DNA of 64,000 nucleotides from Mucilaginibacter inviolabilis (lineage in GTDB: Bacteria > Bacteroidota > Bacteroidia > Sphingobacteriales > Sphingobacteriaceae). Position 1 is the first letter of the stretch; each line of letters starts with the position of its first letter. The position numbers were made by a program, and so were the translations under genes. The notes beneath the pieces are model-generated. The model worked only from the letters and a program-made list of their open reading frames with translations. It searched no databases and was not told where the DNA came from. The stretch lies in contig NZ_JAANAT010000002.1 of the NCBI RefSeq assembly GCF_011089895.1, forward strand, positions 186,001-250,000, given 5' to 3'. Below are positions 8,589-17,364 of this stretch, one piece after another.

Positions 8589-9383
8589 CTACCTTCCGCG
8601 TTTGGGGGTGCGGCCAGCATTATCCGTTGCGTTGTCTCGCTTTTGAATATTCTCTTCAATAAACCTGGATAAGTTCGTTTCGGACAAGTGGGTTACTTTC
8701 GCGCTGAGGTTCATCTGAAAGGGGTGCTCAAATAACAGGTCTGTCTCTCCGATACCATACTGTCTTGCCACGGCGACGGGATCGAGTTTTACTTCATAAG
8801 GTATTTCGAGCACTACGACATTTTCCGGCAATTCAAACAGGTTTTCATCCACCTCAAATAGCTCATGGGTTTCCGTGTGGTAAAAGCAAAGGTATTCTTC
8901 CCCGCTGTCCGACATTTCCATGTCCCTTAGACTGATATTTTTCCAGGGCAGTTCAGTTTCCCGCAATTCCCTTAATCGCCAGTCGATCGTAAAATCGGTG
9001 CCAGCCAGGTCAATATGCGGCAGTTTGCCGGACAGCCGGAGTGTGGTATCGTTATCGGCCAGATAGAATCCCCATTCTTTATGCTGACTTAAGCTGTTCA
9101 GGTCCTGTATAAATTCTGGTGTCAGGGAGCCAGGCGCGTCGAGGACCGGCGCGGGAATGCGCATGTTGAGGATATGATCGTCGTGTTTCCCGGATTCGGG
9201 CCATTCCGAAGAAATCTTATTGCGGCTCTTATCGAATTTAGCAGAATAATACCCCTCTTCTTCTTTTAAGTCAGCGAAGGGAATAATATTGTCCCGTTTG
9301 TTAAACTGTACCAGTTCCCGTTTAACGGTATCGATGATAAAAGGGGCTGCTCCCATGACGACTGTTATTTCTTTACTTTCCAT
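8589..9383 (-). CDS. ICE protein with two copies of a repeated ~90-residue domain; Arg-terminated
   Basis: A 264-residue soluble protein of unknown function. Two segments follow one pattern: residues 5-50 (ITVVMGAAPFIIDTV ... YYSAKFD) and about 120-205 (LPHIDLAGTDFTIDW ... ELPENVVVLEIP). The pattern is hydrophobic-x-G-x-x-F-x-I/V-D, an I-S/P-x-x-D turn, then a YD-T-like strand. The same module occurs twice in the protein at 17365-18045, so the two genes are distant paralogues. It ends in TPKRGR, part of the arginine-tail pattern of the ICE cargo-like proteins. It overlaps the upstream gene by 11 bp and is probably co-transcribed with it. Confidence 0.7.
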   Translation of the reverse strand: MESKEITVVMGAAPFIIDTVKRELVQFNKRDNIIPFADLKEEEGYYSAKFDKSRNKISSEWPESGKHDDHILNMRIPAPVLDAPGSLTPEFIQDLNSLSQHKEWGFYLADNDTTLRLSGKLPHIDLAGTDFTIDWRLRELRETELPWKNISLRDMEMSDSGEEYLCFYHTETHELFEVDENLFELPENVVVLEIPYEVKLDPVAVARQYGIGETDLLFEHPFQMNLSAKVTHLSETNLSRFIEENIQKRDNATDNAGRTPKRGR

Positions 9384-9885
9384 GATGTGCGTTTATGGAA
9401 TCCGCCAATTCGATCAGTTTCGTCAGCAGTTTAACATGCTCCTGCCTCACTTTCAGCAGGTCTACCGTCAGTCGCAAGGCCTCGGTCAAGGTATTTAGAT
9501 CTATCCCTTTTAAAGTAAATGACATGTTGATATCGTCCTCACTGATCACCGTAACATGGGAAACTTTAAAGTACCGCATCAACCTGGTCTGCTGCACTTT
9601 AAATTCTTTAACCTGCAAGGGATCAAGCCATTTGACCGTTTTATTGGCTAAACCGGTGCTGACCATCAGCATATCCGGGCTCACTATATATAGCTCCGAA
9701 CAGAGTAAAAAGAAGCGATAGAAGAAAACCATCAGGATCAACAAATTGGCGATGATCAGCATGGGATGGATCAGGAAAATCGGCGGAATTGAAAAATAGT
9801 AGAGTATCCACCAGGGAGCTGTGCGAAGCAATAGATACGCAGTGGATGGCCGGAAAGGCACCATCGCAAATGGGAACAAGTTCAT
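9373..9885 (-). CDS. Membrane protein with bacterial PH-like (bPH_2/YdbT-type) domain
   Basis: The 170-residue protein has two hydrophobic segments in its first 70 residues (IPPIFLIHPMLIIANLLILM region). A soluble domain then begins at SELYIVSPDMLMVSTGL, the usual start of bPH_2 domains, and a helical C-terminus follows. A second protein of the same design is encoded at 10424-10882. The function in conjugation is unknown. Such domains usually sit at the inner membrane and mediate protein or lipid contact. Confidence 0.65.
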   Translation of the reverse strand: MNLFPFAMVPFRPSTAYLLLRTAPWWILYYFSIPPIFLIHPMLIIANLLILMVFFYRFFLLCSELYIVSPDMLMVSTGLANKTVKWLDPLQVKEFKVQQTRLMRYFKVSHVTVISEDDINMSFTLKGIDLNTLTEALRLTVDLLKVRQEHVKLLTKLIELADSINAHHGK

Positions 9886-9975
9886 TTTGGTAAATTTTAG
9901 GGTTCTTAAGAAAGGGGCTGATCACTGCAACCGCAGGAATGCCGGCTGATAGAAAAATGTCAGCCTTGAAAGGTA

Positions 9976-10018
9976 TTTAAAAAGAAAGGTCCCTTAGCGC
10001 TCGCCGCCGGGACCTTTC
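9976..10018 (-). terminator. Rho-independent terminator
   Basis: GAAAGGTCCC and GGGACCTTTC form a perfect 10-bp stem. On the minus strand it is followed by CTTTTTAAAT. It lies downstream of the small membrane-protein gene at 10089 and separates it from the genes at 8.6-9.9 kb. Confidence 0.8.
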
Positions 10019-10088
10019 AACCTAAACCTTATCACAAATTGCGGGCAGATCGCCCGCTTTTAAGATGTTACAAAATTAAGCATTTAAT

Positions 10089-10367
10089 TTAATAATGCCT
10101 GTTAAACGCAGAATTGCGCATATATTCATTGAACCTGCGCTGGTATTCACGCTCTTCATTCAACCTGCGACTGAGGACGCTACATCGCCAGGCGCATAAA
10201 CCACAGGCTATAAAGGCAACTGACAAACAAGTTAAGGTTTCCTTTCTCGCCTCTGCTCTCTGTTCCGGTGTCATTTTTTCTTTACTATGCTTTCGGCCAA
10301 CTGCACCGAAAAAAGCAAACATGGAAATTAAACAGGCCAATAAGATGTTGCGGACAATGGCTTTCAT
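10089..10367 (-). CDS. Small membrane protein, unknown
   Basis: A 92-residue frame with an N-terminal hydrophobic segment (ILLACLISMFAFFGAVG), a charged stretch (KEKMTPEQRAEARKE), a second hydrophobic segment and a basic C-terminus. The good terminator just downstream and the surrounding minus-strand genes support it as real. I do not recognise a family. Confidence 0.5.
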   Translation of the reverse strand: MKAIVRNILLACLISMFAFFGAVGRKHSKEKMTPEQRAEARKETLTCLSVAFIACGLCAWRCSVLSRRLNEEREYQRRFNEYMRNSAFNRHY

Positions 10368-10423
10368 GGTGCGATTTTGTTAATTAAAATTACTAATTTA
10401 CTTAGTAATTTCCAAGTTTTTTT

Positions 10424-10882
10424 TTAATTTAATTCGTAAATATTATTGGTTTTCCGGGCCGACAATACCCTGTCCCGTATGGTATCTGTGATGGTCGATT
10501 CAGGAATGCCCTGGAACTGGATGACGGGATTTTCCGGGTCGGTACTTTTTAAGGTAAGGTACATCAGCTTGCATATTTGCAGGATAAAAGACTGTGTGAT
10601 TATATAATCTTTTACCCTAAACATCTCTACCTGGTCTACCCGTTTAAAAAAGATGCCGCGTGTTATCCGGATATACTCAGCAGTTACCAGGTATTGAAAA
10701 CTGCGGATGTACAGGAGCCGGTACCAGGCGGCGGCACATACGGCCAGGCTGAATAAAATAAAATAAGGCGACAGCCACCAGGCCAGCAAAAGGAAAGTGA
10801 TGGCAAGCAGGATCATCGGCAGGGCTTTCAGAAAAGCGAACAGCATGGCCGGTTTTAATAAGATATCATCGTTTTGCATCAT
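10424..10882 (-). CDS. Membrane protein with bPH_2-like domain (paralogue of 9373-9885)
   Basis: A 152-residue protein with two adjacent hydrophobic helices (about 12-55), followed by YLVTAEYIRITRGIFFKRVD, a typical bPH_2 opening. The domain order and size match the 170-residue protein encoded 540 bp away. Presumably both act at the inner membrane; no function is assignable. Confidence 0.65.
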   Translation of the reverse strand: MMQNDDILLKPAMLFAFLKALPMILLAITFLLLAWWLSPYFILFSLAVCAAAWYRLLYIRSFQYLVTAEYIRITRGIFFKRVDQVEMFRVKDYIITQSFILQICKLMYLTLKSTDPENPVIQFQGIPESTITDTIRDRVLSARKTNNIYELN

Positions 10883-10971
10883 TTGTTATTGATTTAAATT
10901 ATATGATCGGTGAGTTCATGTGACCGGCCATTCGAAAATCGCGTACAGGTTACCGCCCCCGGTAAAATTTA

Positions 10972-11565
10972 TTATGTCCTGCTGGTTTGCAGCTGGTCTA
11001 AAAAAGTTAAAGCCAGGCGGGCACACGCGGTACGAAAGCGGGGGCGCAAGCCAAATGCCTCCTGGAAGGCATGTAAACTAAGGCGTTCATCGCTCGTTAT
11101 CAACTCACGCTCATCATTGTATATGGCGACCTGGTGGCCCGTATGAAACATCCGGACAGGCACATTCCTGATGCCGGCTGCCATTTTGATAGCGGTCAGA
11201 TGACCCAGCAGGTCCTTTCCGAAGACCAGGGTAAACTTTCGTTTTGGAAAGTGCTGCCTTATCCAGGATGCCTGCCCGTCATGCAGCCTGCTGCCAATGG
11301 CAACAAAGGCCGTTTGCTGTAGCCGGGGATAATGATGACGGTGCAGGGTGACGAGGGCTATCGCTTCCATCGCGGAAAAGGAGACCACGACATGGGAGGC
11401 GGTTTCTGGTCCGGCCAGCCATAAATTTTCGGTGGCCGGCAGCCTATGAAACCCTTCGCCAAAATGTTCTGCGGAATCACCGTACCGGAAAACAAGGTCA
11501 TCGCCTAAATGGAAAAAATCCTGCACTTCGGGCGGTACCCCCAGCCGGGTCAACAGCGGGTTCAT
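10972..11565 (-). CDS. Toprim-like protein of the ICE
   Basis: A 197-residue protein. Strands such as SHVVVSFSAMEAIAL and FTLVFGKDLLGHLTAIKMA have the spacing of Toprim-domain segments found in ICE primase-like proteins. However, the usual catalytic Glu and DxD are not clearly present, so this may be a degenerate or inactive copy. It overlaps the next gene upstream by one base, so translation is probably coupled. It ends TSRT, with arginine penultimate. Confidence 0.5.
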   Translation of the reverse strand: MNPLLTRLGVPPEVQDFFHLGDDLVFRYGDSAEHFGEGFHRLPATENLWLAGPETASHVVVSFSAMEAIALVTLHRHHYPRLQQTAFVAIGSRLHDGQASWIRQHFPKRKFTLVFGKDLLGHLTAIKMAAGIRNVPVRMFHTGHQVAIYNDERELITSDERLSLHAFQEAFGLRPRFRTACARLALTFLDQLQTSRT

Positions 11566-12335
11566 CAGCGTGACCTCCCGGCCCGCGTACGTTCAAACTG
11601 GTGCGGAACAAAACCATGCTGGTTTTCGATGTCTTTAAGCGCCTGGTGATAACCGGGGCTCAATTTTTCAGCAGTTTTTTGATCGCGCTTTTGGTTAAAC
11701 AAGGCGTTCAGCCCTTTATAGACCATATAGGATAGCCCGCCATCGATCAGGATCGAGGCAACCAGCCTGAGTTTATTGGAGCGTATGCCGTGGTGATCTG
11801 TTGCAGAGTAGCTGAATTTGGTGCCATCGGCAATCCGCACTTCTCTGCCCTTGCGGTAATTTTCCTTTTGGGCCGGCGTCAGAAATTCATTGTTGACCAT
11901 ATCCGGCGCCAATATCTTGTCGGTATCCGAAACGATATACTCCCTGGTTTCCGGATCGTATTCCACCAGCATTTCTTTTTTATTGCCACGGTCATCCACC
12001 GTGATCTTGAGTAAGCTCGCTACTTCCCCTTTTCGCAACTGCTGCGCTTCGGTCTCGTCGAGAAACTCCGGCGTCGCCGCTTTGCGGTATACCGGGTGAA
12101 TAAGCAGGTCCAGTTTCCCGGCCTCATTAGGTTTGAGCGAGATCTTGGCGTTGATGGATTTGATCCTAATGTTTTCGGCTTCAAGGTCATGCAGTTCCAT
12201 TAACCCTGTCCGGCGACCTGAAAGCAAAGCTTTCAGGTCATCGACATTTAACAGGAGCTGGCCGCCTGCGGCCAGCCCGATGGTTTCCAGATCCTTGATC
12301 GGGAGCTCATCTTCTTGAAAGTTAACCAGGTTCAT
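11565..12335 (-). CDS. DUF4099/DUF3945-type conjugative element protein; Arg-terminated
   Basis: A 256-residue protein. Its start (LPIKDLETIGLAAGGQLLLN ... LLSGRRTGL) resembles DUF4099. The centre (NEFLTPAQKENYRKGREVRI) resembles the DUF3945 repeats found in Bacteroidetes conjugative transposons, where they occur near topoisomerase- and primase-like genes. It ends RTRAGRSR. It is tightly packed between the Toprim-like and ArdC-like genes, 2 bp from the latter. Confidence 0.65.
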   Translation of the reverse strand: MNLVNFQEDELPIKDLETIGLAAGGQLLLNVDDLKALLSGRRTGLMELHDLEAENIRIKSINAKISLKPNEAGKLDLLIHPVYRKAATPEFLDETEAQQLRKGEVASLLKITVDDRGNKKEMLVEYDPETREYIVSDTDKILAPDMVNNEFLTPAQKENYRKGREVRIADGTKFSYSATDHHGIRSNKLRLVASILIDGGLSYMVYKGLNALFNQKRDQKTAEKLSPGYHQALKDIENQHGFVPHQFERTRAGRSR

Positions 12336-12337
12336 TT

Positions 12338-13522
12338 TTAACGTCCTATTCTGTGTTGCTGACCCTGTTCCTCGGACTGGCCCTGCTCTTCTTCCAGTAC
12401 CAGGTCGGCTTCGCGGTCGCGCGGGTTAGTTTTGGCCTCCAGCAGGGATTTATAAAGGCCATATTCCGGTTTCAATACTTTGCGCGCGCCGTCTGCATCT
12501 TCCACCTTAATGCTTTTGGTCTTGTAGGTCTCCAGCACCTTGTAGGTAGTATCCATATAGGCGATCTCGTCGCCCTTTTTAAAACCCACAGCCTCGGCAC
12601 CCTGCTTTTGTTCGCGTTTCTGGTTAACCCCCAGCAGCAGGTTCGCAATTTTTTGGGCGTCACGTGAAGCTTTGGCGATCTCAAAAGGTTCATCTTTCAG
12701 GATCTTCGCGAAACTGCTCATATAAGCGGCCTGCTGACCGAAATTATGGCCGATCTTTAATTCGCCGCCGATCAGGATGGCGGCAACGGCAGCGCGCATT
12801 TCTTCGCGGGCGTAGTCCAGCGAGGCGAATTTTCCCTCCATCGGGCGGTTCAGGCGGTCCTCATGGCCGGTCCAGTGCGCCAGCTGGTGAATGGCCGCCT
12901 GGTAATACTTCGTCTCATTTTCAAACTGTTCCGGCTCGGGCAGGAAAATGGCATCGCGCTGTTTGTCGTAATAGGCTTCCTGCCCGCCGTGGATGATCAC
13001 GGCTTTGCTGTCTTCGATCAGCTTGGCGGCGCGTTCCACAGGTGATAGTGTTTGGCCCTCGTTCTGTTTGGCCAGAAATTCTTCCAGGGGTTGTATGTCC
13101 TTGAGCTGACTGCCGTTAAAGAGAAAGGCCTGGCCCTGTTGCGGCTTTTCAAACTCGACGGTTTTGGTCTGGGTCACGCCCGCCTCATCCTTGATACGCT
13201 GGCCGTCAGCCGTACGGATGGCCTGAATGTCACTGGTCTTGGGAAACTCGATCATCGTTCCCTTTTCATCTTTTTTGACCCAGTTACCGGCATAACGGGC
13301 GGCGTCTGCCGACATCCATCTTGGATCGTCATGGCGCTGCATCCCGAGGATCAGCGCATTCATCGCGCTGTAGCCTTTCCCGGTGGTGGGATTAATCGGT
13401 TTAACAAAGGCAGGCATGCCGTTTTCTTTAACCGGTTTTTGAAAAAGGGAATTACCCTCTTTGATTTCACCGATCAGCTTGTCTGAAAGCTGTACCGGAA
13501 GTGGTTTGAAGTTTTTGCTCAT
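12338..13522 (-). CDS. ArdC-like antirestriction protein with altered zincin motif; Arg-terminated
   Basis: The 394-residue protein has an N-terminal ssDNA-binding ArdC domain (NPTTGKGYSAMNALIL, PRWMSADAARYAG, FPKTSD) and a metallopeptidase-like domain containing IHQLAHWTGHEDRLNR. Family members usually carry HExxH; here the catalytic Glu is Gln (codon CAG), so proteolysis is doubtful. ArdC proteins protect incoming conjugative DNA against restriction. The C-terminus is acidic and Q-rich but closes with HRIGR. Its start overlaps the end of the M23 gene by 56 bp. Confidence 0.85.
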   Translation of the reverse strand: MSKNFKPLPVQLSDKLIGEIKEGNSLFQKPVKENGMPAFVKPINPTTGKGYSAMNALILGMQRHDDPRWMSADAARYAGNWVKKDEKGTMIEFPKTSDIQAIRTADGQRIKDEAGVTQTKTVEFEKPQQGQAFLFNGSQLKDIQPLEEFLAKQNEGQTLSPVERAAKLIEDSKAVIIHGGQEAYYDKQRDAIFLPEPEQFENETKYYQAAIHQLAHWTGHEDRLNRPMEGKFASLDYAREEMRAAVAAILIGGELKIGHNFGQQAAYMSSFAKILKDEPFEIAKASRDAQKIANLLLGVNQKREQKQGAEAVGFKKGDEIAYMDTTYKVLETYKTKSIKVEDADGARKVLKPEYGLYKSLLEAKTNPRDREADLVLEEEQGQSEEQGQQHRIGR

Positions 13523-13943
13523 TTTCTTGTTTAATTAGCAGTTCATATAAAAATTTAATTGGATTGATATATTGATGCCTGTAGCAAATGCTGAAGTGCA
13601 GATGCTCGCCGGTCACATGTCCGGTAGCGCCGGTAATGCCGATAGGCTCACCAGCGGTTACGCTATCGGTGGGTATTACAAAAATTTGGCTGAGGTGGCC
13701 GTATATGGATTCAACCGCTCCATGAACCAGCCGGATGTTTATGCCAAGGCCATTTTCATAGCCGGTGGATCTTACAAAACCATTAAGGATAGCATAAACC
13801 GTGTCGTGGCGGGCTTTGAGATCGACGCCCGCGTGCATGGCATATTTGCCGGTAAGCGGGTGGATACGGTAACCGTATGCTGAATTTATTTTTAGGTGTT
13901 TGAGGGGCAGGCAGACCAGGCAGAAGCTGATCAATAGCTTCAT
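13467..13943 (-). CDS. M23-family peptidoglycan endopeptidase (LytM-type)
   Basis: A 158-residue protein carrying SAYGYRIHPLTGKYAMHAGVDL (zinc ligands H and D in HAGVDL), an IYGHLS segment and TGEHLHFSI (the HxH ligand). That is a complete LytM/M23 set. A hydrophobic N-terminus (LISFCLVCLPL) suggests export. In conjugation it would open peptidoglycan for T4SS assembly. It overlaps its neighbours on both sides (4 bp upstream, 56 bp downstream), so it belongs to the same operon. It ends FRQADR. Confidence 0.85.
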   Translation of the reverse strand: MKLLISFCLVCLPLKHLKINSAYGYRIHPLTGKYAMHAGVDLKARHDTVYAILNGFVRSTGYENGLGINIRLVHGAVESIYGHLSQIFVIPTDSVTAGEPIGITGATGHVTGEHLHFSICYRHQYINPIKFLYELLIKQENEQKLQTTSGTAFRQADR

Positions 13944-14347
13944 CGGCTGTACGATTTGGCCAATTCCTGTTTTGGTGTTTGGCTAATTGATTCCAATACT
14001 TTTTCCTGTAAACCGGGATGATCGTTCGCTATGGCCAATGCTGAGTATAAAGCTTGTGAGGTACCCCTGTCCTGCAATAGCATGATCTTGTACATGGCCT
14101 TAAAATCCTCCAGCGGCATGTTGGAGCCATTATTGGTCAGGTCATTGAAAACCGCCTGTTTATCTTTAAGCATCATGACCTGACCGGCAGGATAAAAGGC
14201 TTCCCCTCCCTCGGGGAACCTTACATAGTTCTCTGTTTCAGACCTGGCGTAGGTCAGAATGCCGATGTGTCCCTTTTTTTCTTCGGGATTGTTTGCTAAA
14301 TCCGGCTGCACTAAAACGAGTGTTCCGGCTAAAGTTTGATTTTCCAT
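13940..14347 (-). CDS. ICE protein, first of three tandem paralogues; Arg-terminated
   Basis: A 135-residue protein of unknown function. The opening LVLVQPDLANNPEEKKGHIG, a YVRF strand and a helical C-terminal half are shared with the next two upstream genes. The N-terminal part may be a small beta barrel, the C-terminal part a helical hairpin. It ends SYSR. It overlaps the M23 gene by 4 bp. Confidence 0.7.
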   Translation of the reverse strand: MENQTLAGTLVLVQPDLANNPEEKKGHIGILTYARSETENYVRFPEGGEAFYPAGQVMMLKDKQAVFNDLTNNGSNMPLEDFKAMYKIMLLQDRGTSQALYSALAIANDHPGLQEKVLESISQTPKQELAKSYSR

Positions 14348-14367
14348 AATATTTAATGTTTAAGATG

Positions 14368-14772
14368 TTACCTGCCTGTTTTTCGGGCGGGGGCCAGGCC
14401 AATGGCTTCATTCAGGCGGATCGTTGCCTCACGGTGGAGTTCCGGGTCGTCCTGTAGGAGTATATAGGCTTTTTTCAGCTGTTCGGTCGATCCCGATGCT
14501 TGCAGCAAAGCAAGGGTTTGCAGATTTTGGGCTACGGGTGGCCATTGGACGGCTTTGTATTTTTCCGCCAATTCCTTTAATTCTTCAGTAGCTCTAAGGA
14601 CAAACAATGTTTTAGCGCTGAAGGAATCTACTTCCTCGTCCTCAAATCTTACCCATATCTGGTCTGCTTCAAAGTCTGTAAACTCAATAATGCCGATCTT
14701 TCCGGCGTGGTCAGAAGTCCAAAGGACCGGGCTGATCATGACCATCAAGCCCATAGTTTCTTCCTTTTTCAT
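14368..14772 (-). CDS. ICE protein, second of three tandem paralogues; Arg-terminated
   Basis: A 134-residue protein. KIGIIEFTDFEADQIWVRFE and VDSFSAKTLFVLR align with the same parts of the flanking paralogues, as does the helical C-terminal half (LLQASGSTEQLKKAYILL). It lacks the PDLxNDP segment of its two relatives, so it is the most diverged. It ends ARKTGR. Function unknown. Confidence 0.7.
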   Translation of the reverse strand: MKKEETMGLMVMISPVLWTSDHAGKIGIIEFTDFEADQIWVRFEDEEVDSFSAKTLFVLRATEELKELAEKYKAVQWPPVAQNLQTLALLQASGSTEQLKKAYILLQDDPELHREATIRLNEAIGLAPARKTGR

Positions 14773-14829
14773 GCGAATTGCTTTAAATGGTTGTTAGATT
14801 TTGCAGGCGGCGGGTTGGCCTGCAGGAGC

Positions 14830-15249
14830 CTATCTTTTCAGGCCCCTGGTTTGATCTATTCCAAGAAACTGGTCTAATCCAATTGTTACTGCATCGTGAA
14901 TGCTGCCGTTCTTTTTAACCAGTTCCATGGCGGTACGGATATGTTTTTCCGTTCCATGATCTAATAAGAGGGCAATATTTTTCAGGTCTTTAAAATCATC
15001 TACGGATAGTGTCAGCGCATTTTGGTGCATAAAGTCATAGATATCGCCGGGCTCTTTGAAGGTTAGCAGGGCGTCAGCACTGTAGAAGCCAACTTCATAG
15101 TCGTCAAAACCCACATAAAATTCGTCCGTGTTCAGGATCGCTGCGGTTATAAATCCGATCTCCCCCTGTTTATTTACCGGGTCATTTTTAAGATCAGGGT
15201 GTACCAACAAATAATGGGGTAATTGTATTTCATTCGGGTCTTCTTTCAT
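14830..15249 (-). CDS. ICE protein, third of three tandem paralogues; Arg-terminated
   Basis: A 139-residue protein opening with LVHPDLKNDPVNKQGEIGFI, then YVGFDDYEVGFYSADAL and a helical half. It is closest to the 135-residue copy. Its start overlaps the stop of the coupling-protein gene by 4 bp, so it is translationally linked to the T4CP. It ends TRGLKR. Function unknown. Confidence 0.7.
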   Translation of the reverse strand: MKEDPNEIQLPHYLLVHPDLKNDPVNKQGEIGFITAAILNTDEFYVGFDDYEVGFYSADALLTFKEPGDIYDFMHQNALTLSVDDFKDLKNIALLLDHGTEKHIRTAMELVKKNGSIHDAVTIGLDQFLGIDQTRGLKR

Positions 15250-17246
15250 TTCTTCATGGTCGCTTTAATGGGTGTAACGGGCGCCGGCGGCTTGAAAGCC
15301 AATACCATTTCCTGTATCTCCTGGCTGATCTGGTTAAAGTTCTGCCGGAGCTTTTCATCCATTTTGCCGCCAAAGTCATAGAAAGACGGTAAGCCCTTGT
15401 AGCCTTTTTCTTCCTTGCGGATGGCCTCCATATCGAGATTGATCCGGCAGTTAACGGCTGAGGTTTCAAAAGCCCCGGTGTATTTTTCCTGGGCATCGGC
15501 GGCGATCACCCCGACCATTTCACCCGAATTGAGCGATGCGATCTTTCCCGCCGGGATGAGTACTTCCAGCTTTTCATTGAGTGAGGTAGAGGTTTTGTTC
15601 CGGTCGATGGATAGCCCTTCACCGATCTGTTTGGATTTACCAAACAGGCGCTCCAGCCACTCCAGGGTTTCCTTATTCCGGACCGAGCCGGACAGTACGG
15701 TGCCCACTACCGCGGTGATCGTGGCAGCCGTATCTTTCCCATATTGCTGGTTAAACTGGGGCAATTCCTGCAGGCCCATCAAGACGGCGACCTTATTCGA
15801 CCTGGCAGTTGCGATCAGATTCTCGACCCGGTGGACGAACAAGGTGGGTATCTCATCCACGATCAGCGCTGATGGCAGGTTACCTTTGGTATTGATCAGC
15901 TTGGTCAGGCGGTTGATAATGATCGAATAGCAGGCTGAATTGATGTTCTGGGTATTCGGGTCATTGGCTAATACCAGCATTCCGGGATTTTCCTTCGCCG
16001 ATATTTTCAGGTCGAAGTCATTGCCGGAAAAGACCCAGTACGTTTCCTTCGTTGCCAGGCGGCTGATGAATATCTTGAGTGTGCCGATCTGGCCCTCCAG
16101 CTGATCAAAGGCTTTAGCGTTGTAAGCGGTCATAAAGGGCGATAGGAGCGAACGCAATTCGGGTTCCGAGGTCAGCGCATTAAAAATCTCTTCGTAGGAA
16201 CGGTTCAGCAGCGCCAGGACATGCGGAAAGCTGGAATAGATGCCACCTTTGTACTTGCTCATGAAATACACGCAGGACGCCAGGAAATTGATCGCTGACT
16301 GTGTAAAAAACTGGTCGCTGCCGCCTGACCGGTCACCCTTTTTTAACGCTTCGACCAATGCCTCGGCAGTTTCCGCTGCATCGGCCAGCGAACGGATGTA
16401 GTCTGCCCGCCAGGGATTGATGCGCCGGCTTTTTTCGATATCGTTCAAGTTGATGACATGAAAGGCAAAGCCTTTCAGCTTACCGTTCTGCTTGGCCAGC
16501 AGGTAATGATAATAGGCGATATGGCCAAGATCGGGAAACTTGAAATCGTACAGGCAGACCGCAAACTCTTTGGCGATGAGCTGGCGAATAAAAGGATTGA
16601 CAATGGAAAAGCTTTTACCGCTGCCCGGGGTGCCGATGACCATGGTACCGCGAAAGACATTACAAATATTGATCCAGCCGTTCCTGACCTTGCCCTTATA
16701 GTAGAACAGCATCGGGATATTGACGGAGTAAGGCGTATCTACCCTTTGGATGGGCTGCATAAAGCTTTCCGCTTCGGTGTTCCATTTATCCTTGCCCAAG
16801 CCCGAGCGGATGAACTTGGAAATATTGTCCATAGACAGGCTGACCAGCAATGCCCCGGAAAACGAGCAAACCAAATACAGCAGGTCATACCAGCCCGTAT
16901 AAGCAAATGCTAATGAGGAAGCCCTGCCCTGAAAAACAAGGGAGCCAAAGAATAAAAACAGACCGAGCGCAAGCGGGTAGACGATATGCTTTTTAGGGTC
17001 GAGGTCTGTTTTCTTTTTTGCCAGCGTACCGATGCTGACCAGGCAGATGAGGCCAAACGTTGTCAGCTTACTATAAACCAGACTGGAATAAATGACCAGG
17101 TGACTGATCTTATCCAGGGGAGTAAAAAAAATGCCCCAGAACGGGGCATCGTGGTAAATAAAAATAGCGGCTTCCAGTCCTATGGATATATAAATTGCGC
17201 ATTGCAGGAACCCATGGAGTTTTTGCTGCTCTCTGGTTTCTTCCAT
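15246..17246 (-). CDS. mobC: Type IV coupling protein (VirD4/TraG-type ATPase, MobC of Bacteroidetes ICEs)
   Basis: The 666-residue protein has four N-terminal membrane helices (about 12-32, 48-75, 88-105, 115-138). Walker A is GTPGSGKSFS at 205-214 and Walker B is ALIVDEIPTLF at about 460. The following segment ATARSNKVAVLMGLQELPQF is typical of VirD4 ATPases. It docks the relaxosome and protein substrates to the T4SS channel at the inner membrane. It is the probable reader of the C-terminal arginine tails described in the findings. It ends TMKK, so it does not share that tail. Confidence 0.9.
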   Translation of the reverse strand: MEETREQQKLHGFLQCAIYISIGLEAAIFIYHDAPFWGIFFTPLDKISHLVIYSSLVYSKLTTFGLICLVSIGTLAKKKTDLDPKKHIVYPLALGLFLFFGSLVFQGRASSLAFAYTGWYDLLYLVCSFSGALLVSLSMDNISKFIRSGLGKDKWNTEAESFMQPIQRVDTPYSVNIPMLFYYKGKVRNGWINICNVFRGTMVIGTPGSGKSFSIVNPFIRQLIAKEFAVCLYDFKFPDLGHIAYYHYLLAKQNGKLKGFAFHVINLNDIEKSRRINPWRADYIRSLADAAETAEALVEALKKGDRSGGSDQFFTQSAINFLASCVYFMSKYKGGIYSSFPHVLALLNRSYEEIFNALTSEPELRSLLSPFMTAYNAKAFDQLEGQIGTLKIFISRLATKETYWVFSGNDFDLKISAKENPGMLVLANDPNTQNINSACYSIIINRLTKLINTKGNLPSALIVDEIPTLFVHRVENLIATARSNKVAVLMGLQELPQFNQQYGKDTAATITAVVGTVLSGSVRNKETLEWLERLFGKSKQIGEGLSIDRNKTSTSLNEKLEVLIPAGKIASLNSGEMVGVIAADAQEKYTGAFETSAVNCRINLDMEAIRKEEKGYKGLPSFYDFGGKMDEKLRQNFNQISQEIQEMVLAFKPPAPVTPIKATMKK

Positions 17247-17364
17247 AATATGATTTGATTTTTAATGGTATGGAAGGAGCCCTTCGGGGTTCTTCCATAA
17301 ATAAGCGGATTAAAATGAAAAAGTCACCGGCGCACGCGGATGACTTAGGTGATGAATGGATGGT

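Noticed and set aside
12664..13486. Plus-strand frames opposite the ArdC-like gene
   Set aside because: They mirror a well-supported minus-strand gene with conserved motifs and are shadows caused by its G+C-rich codon use.
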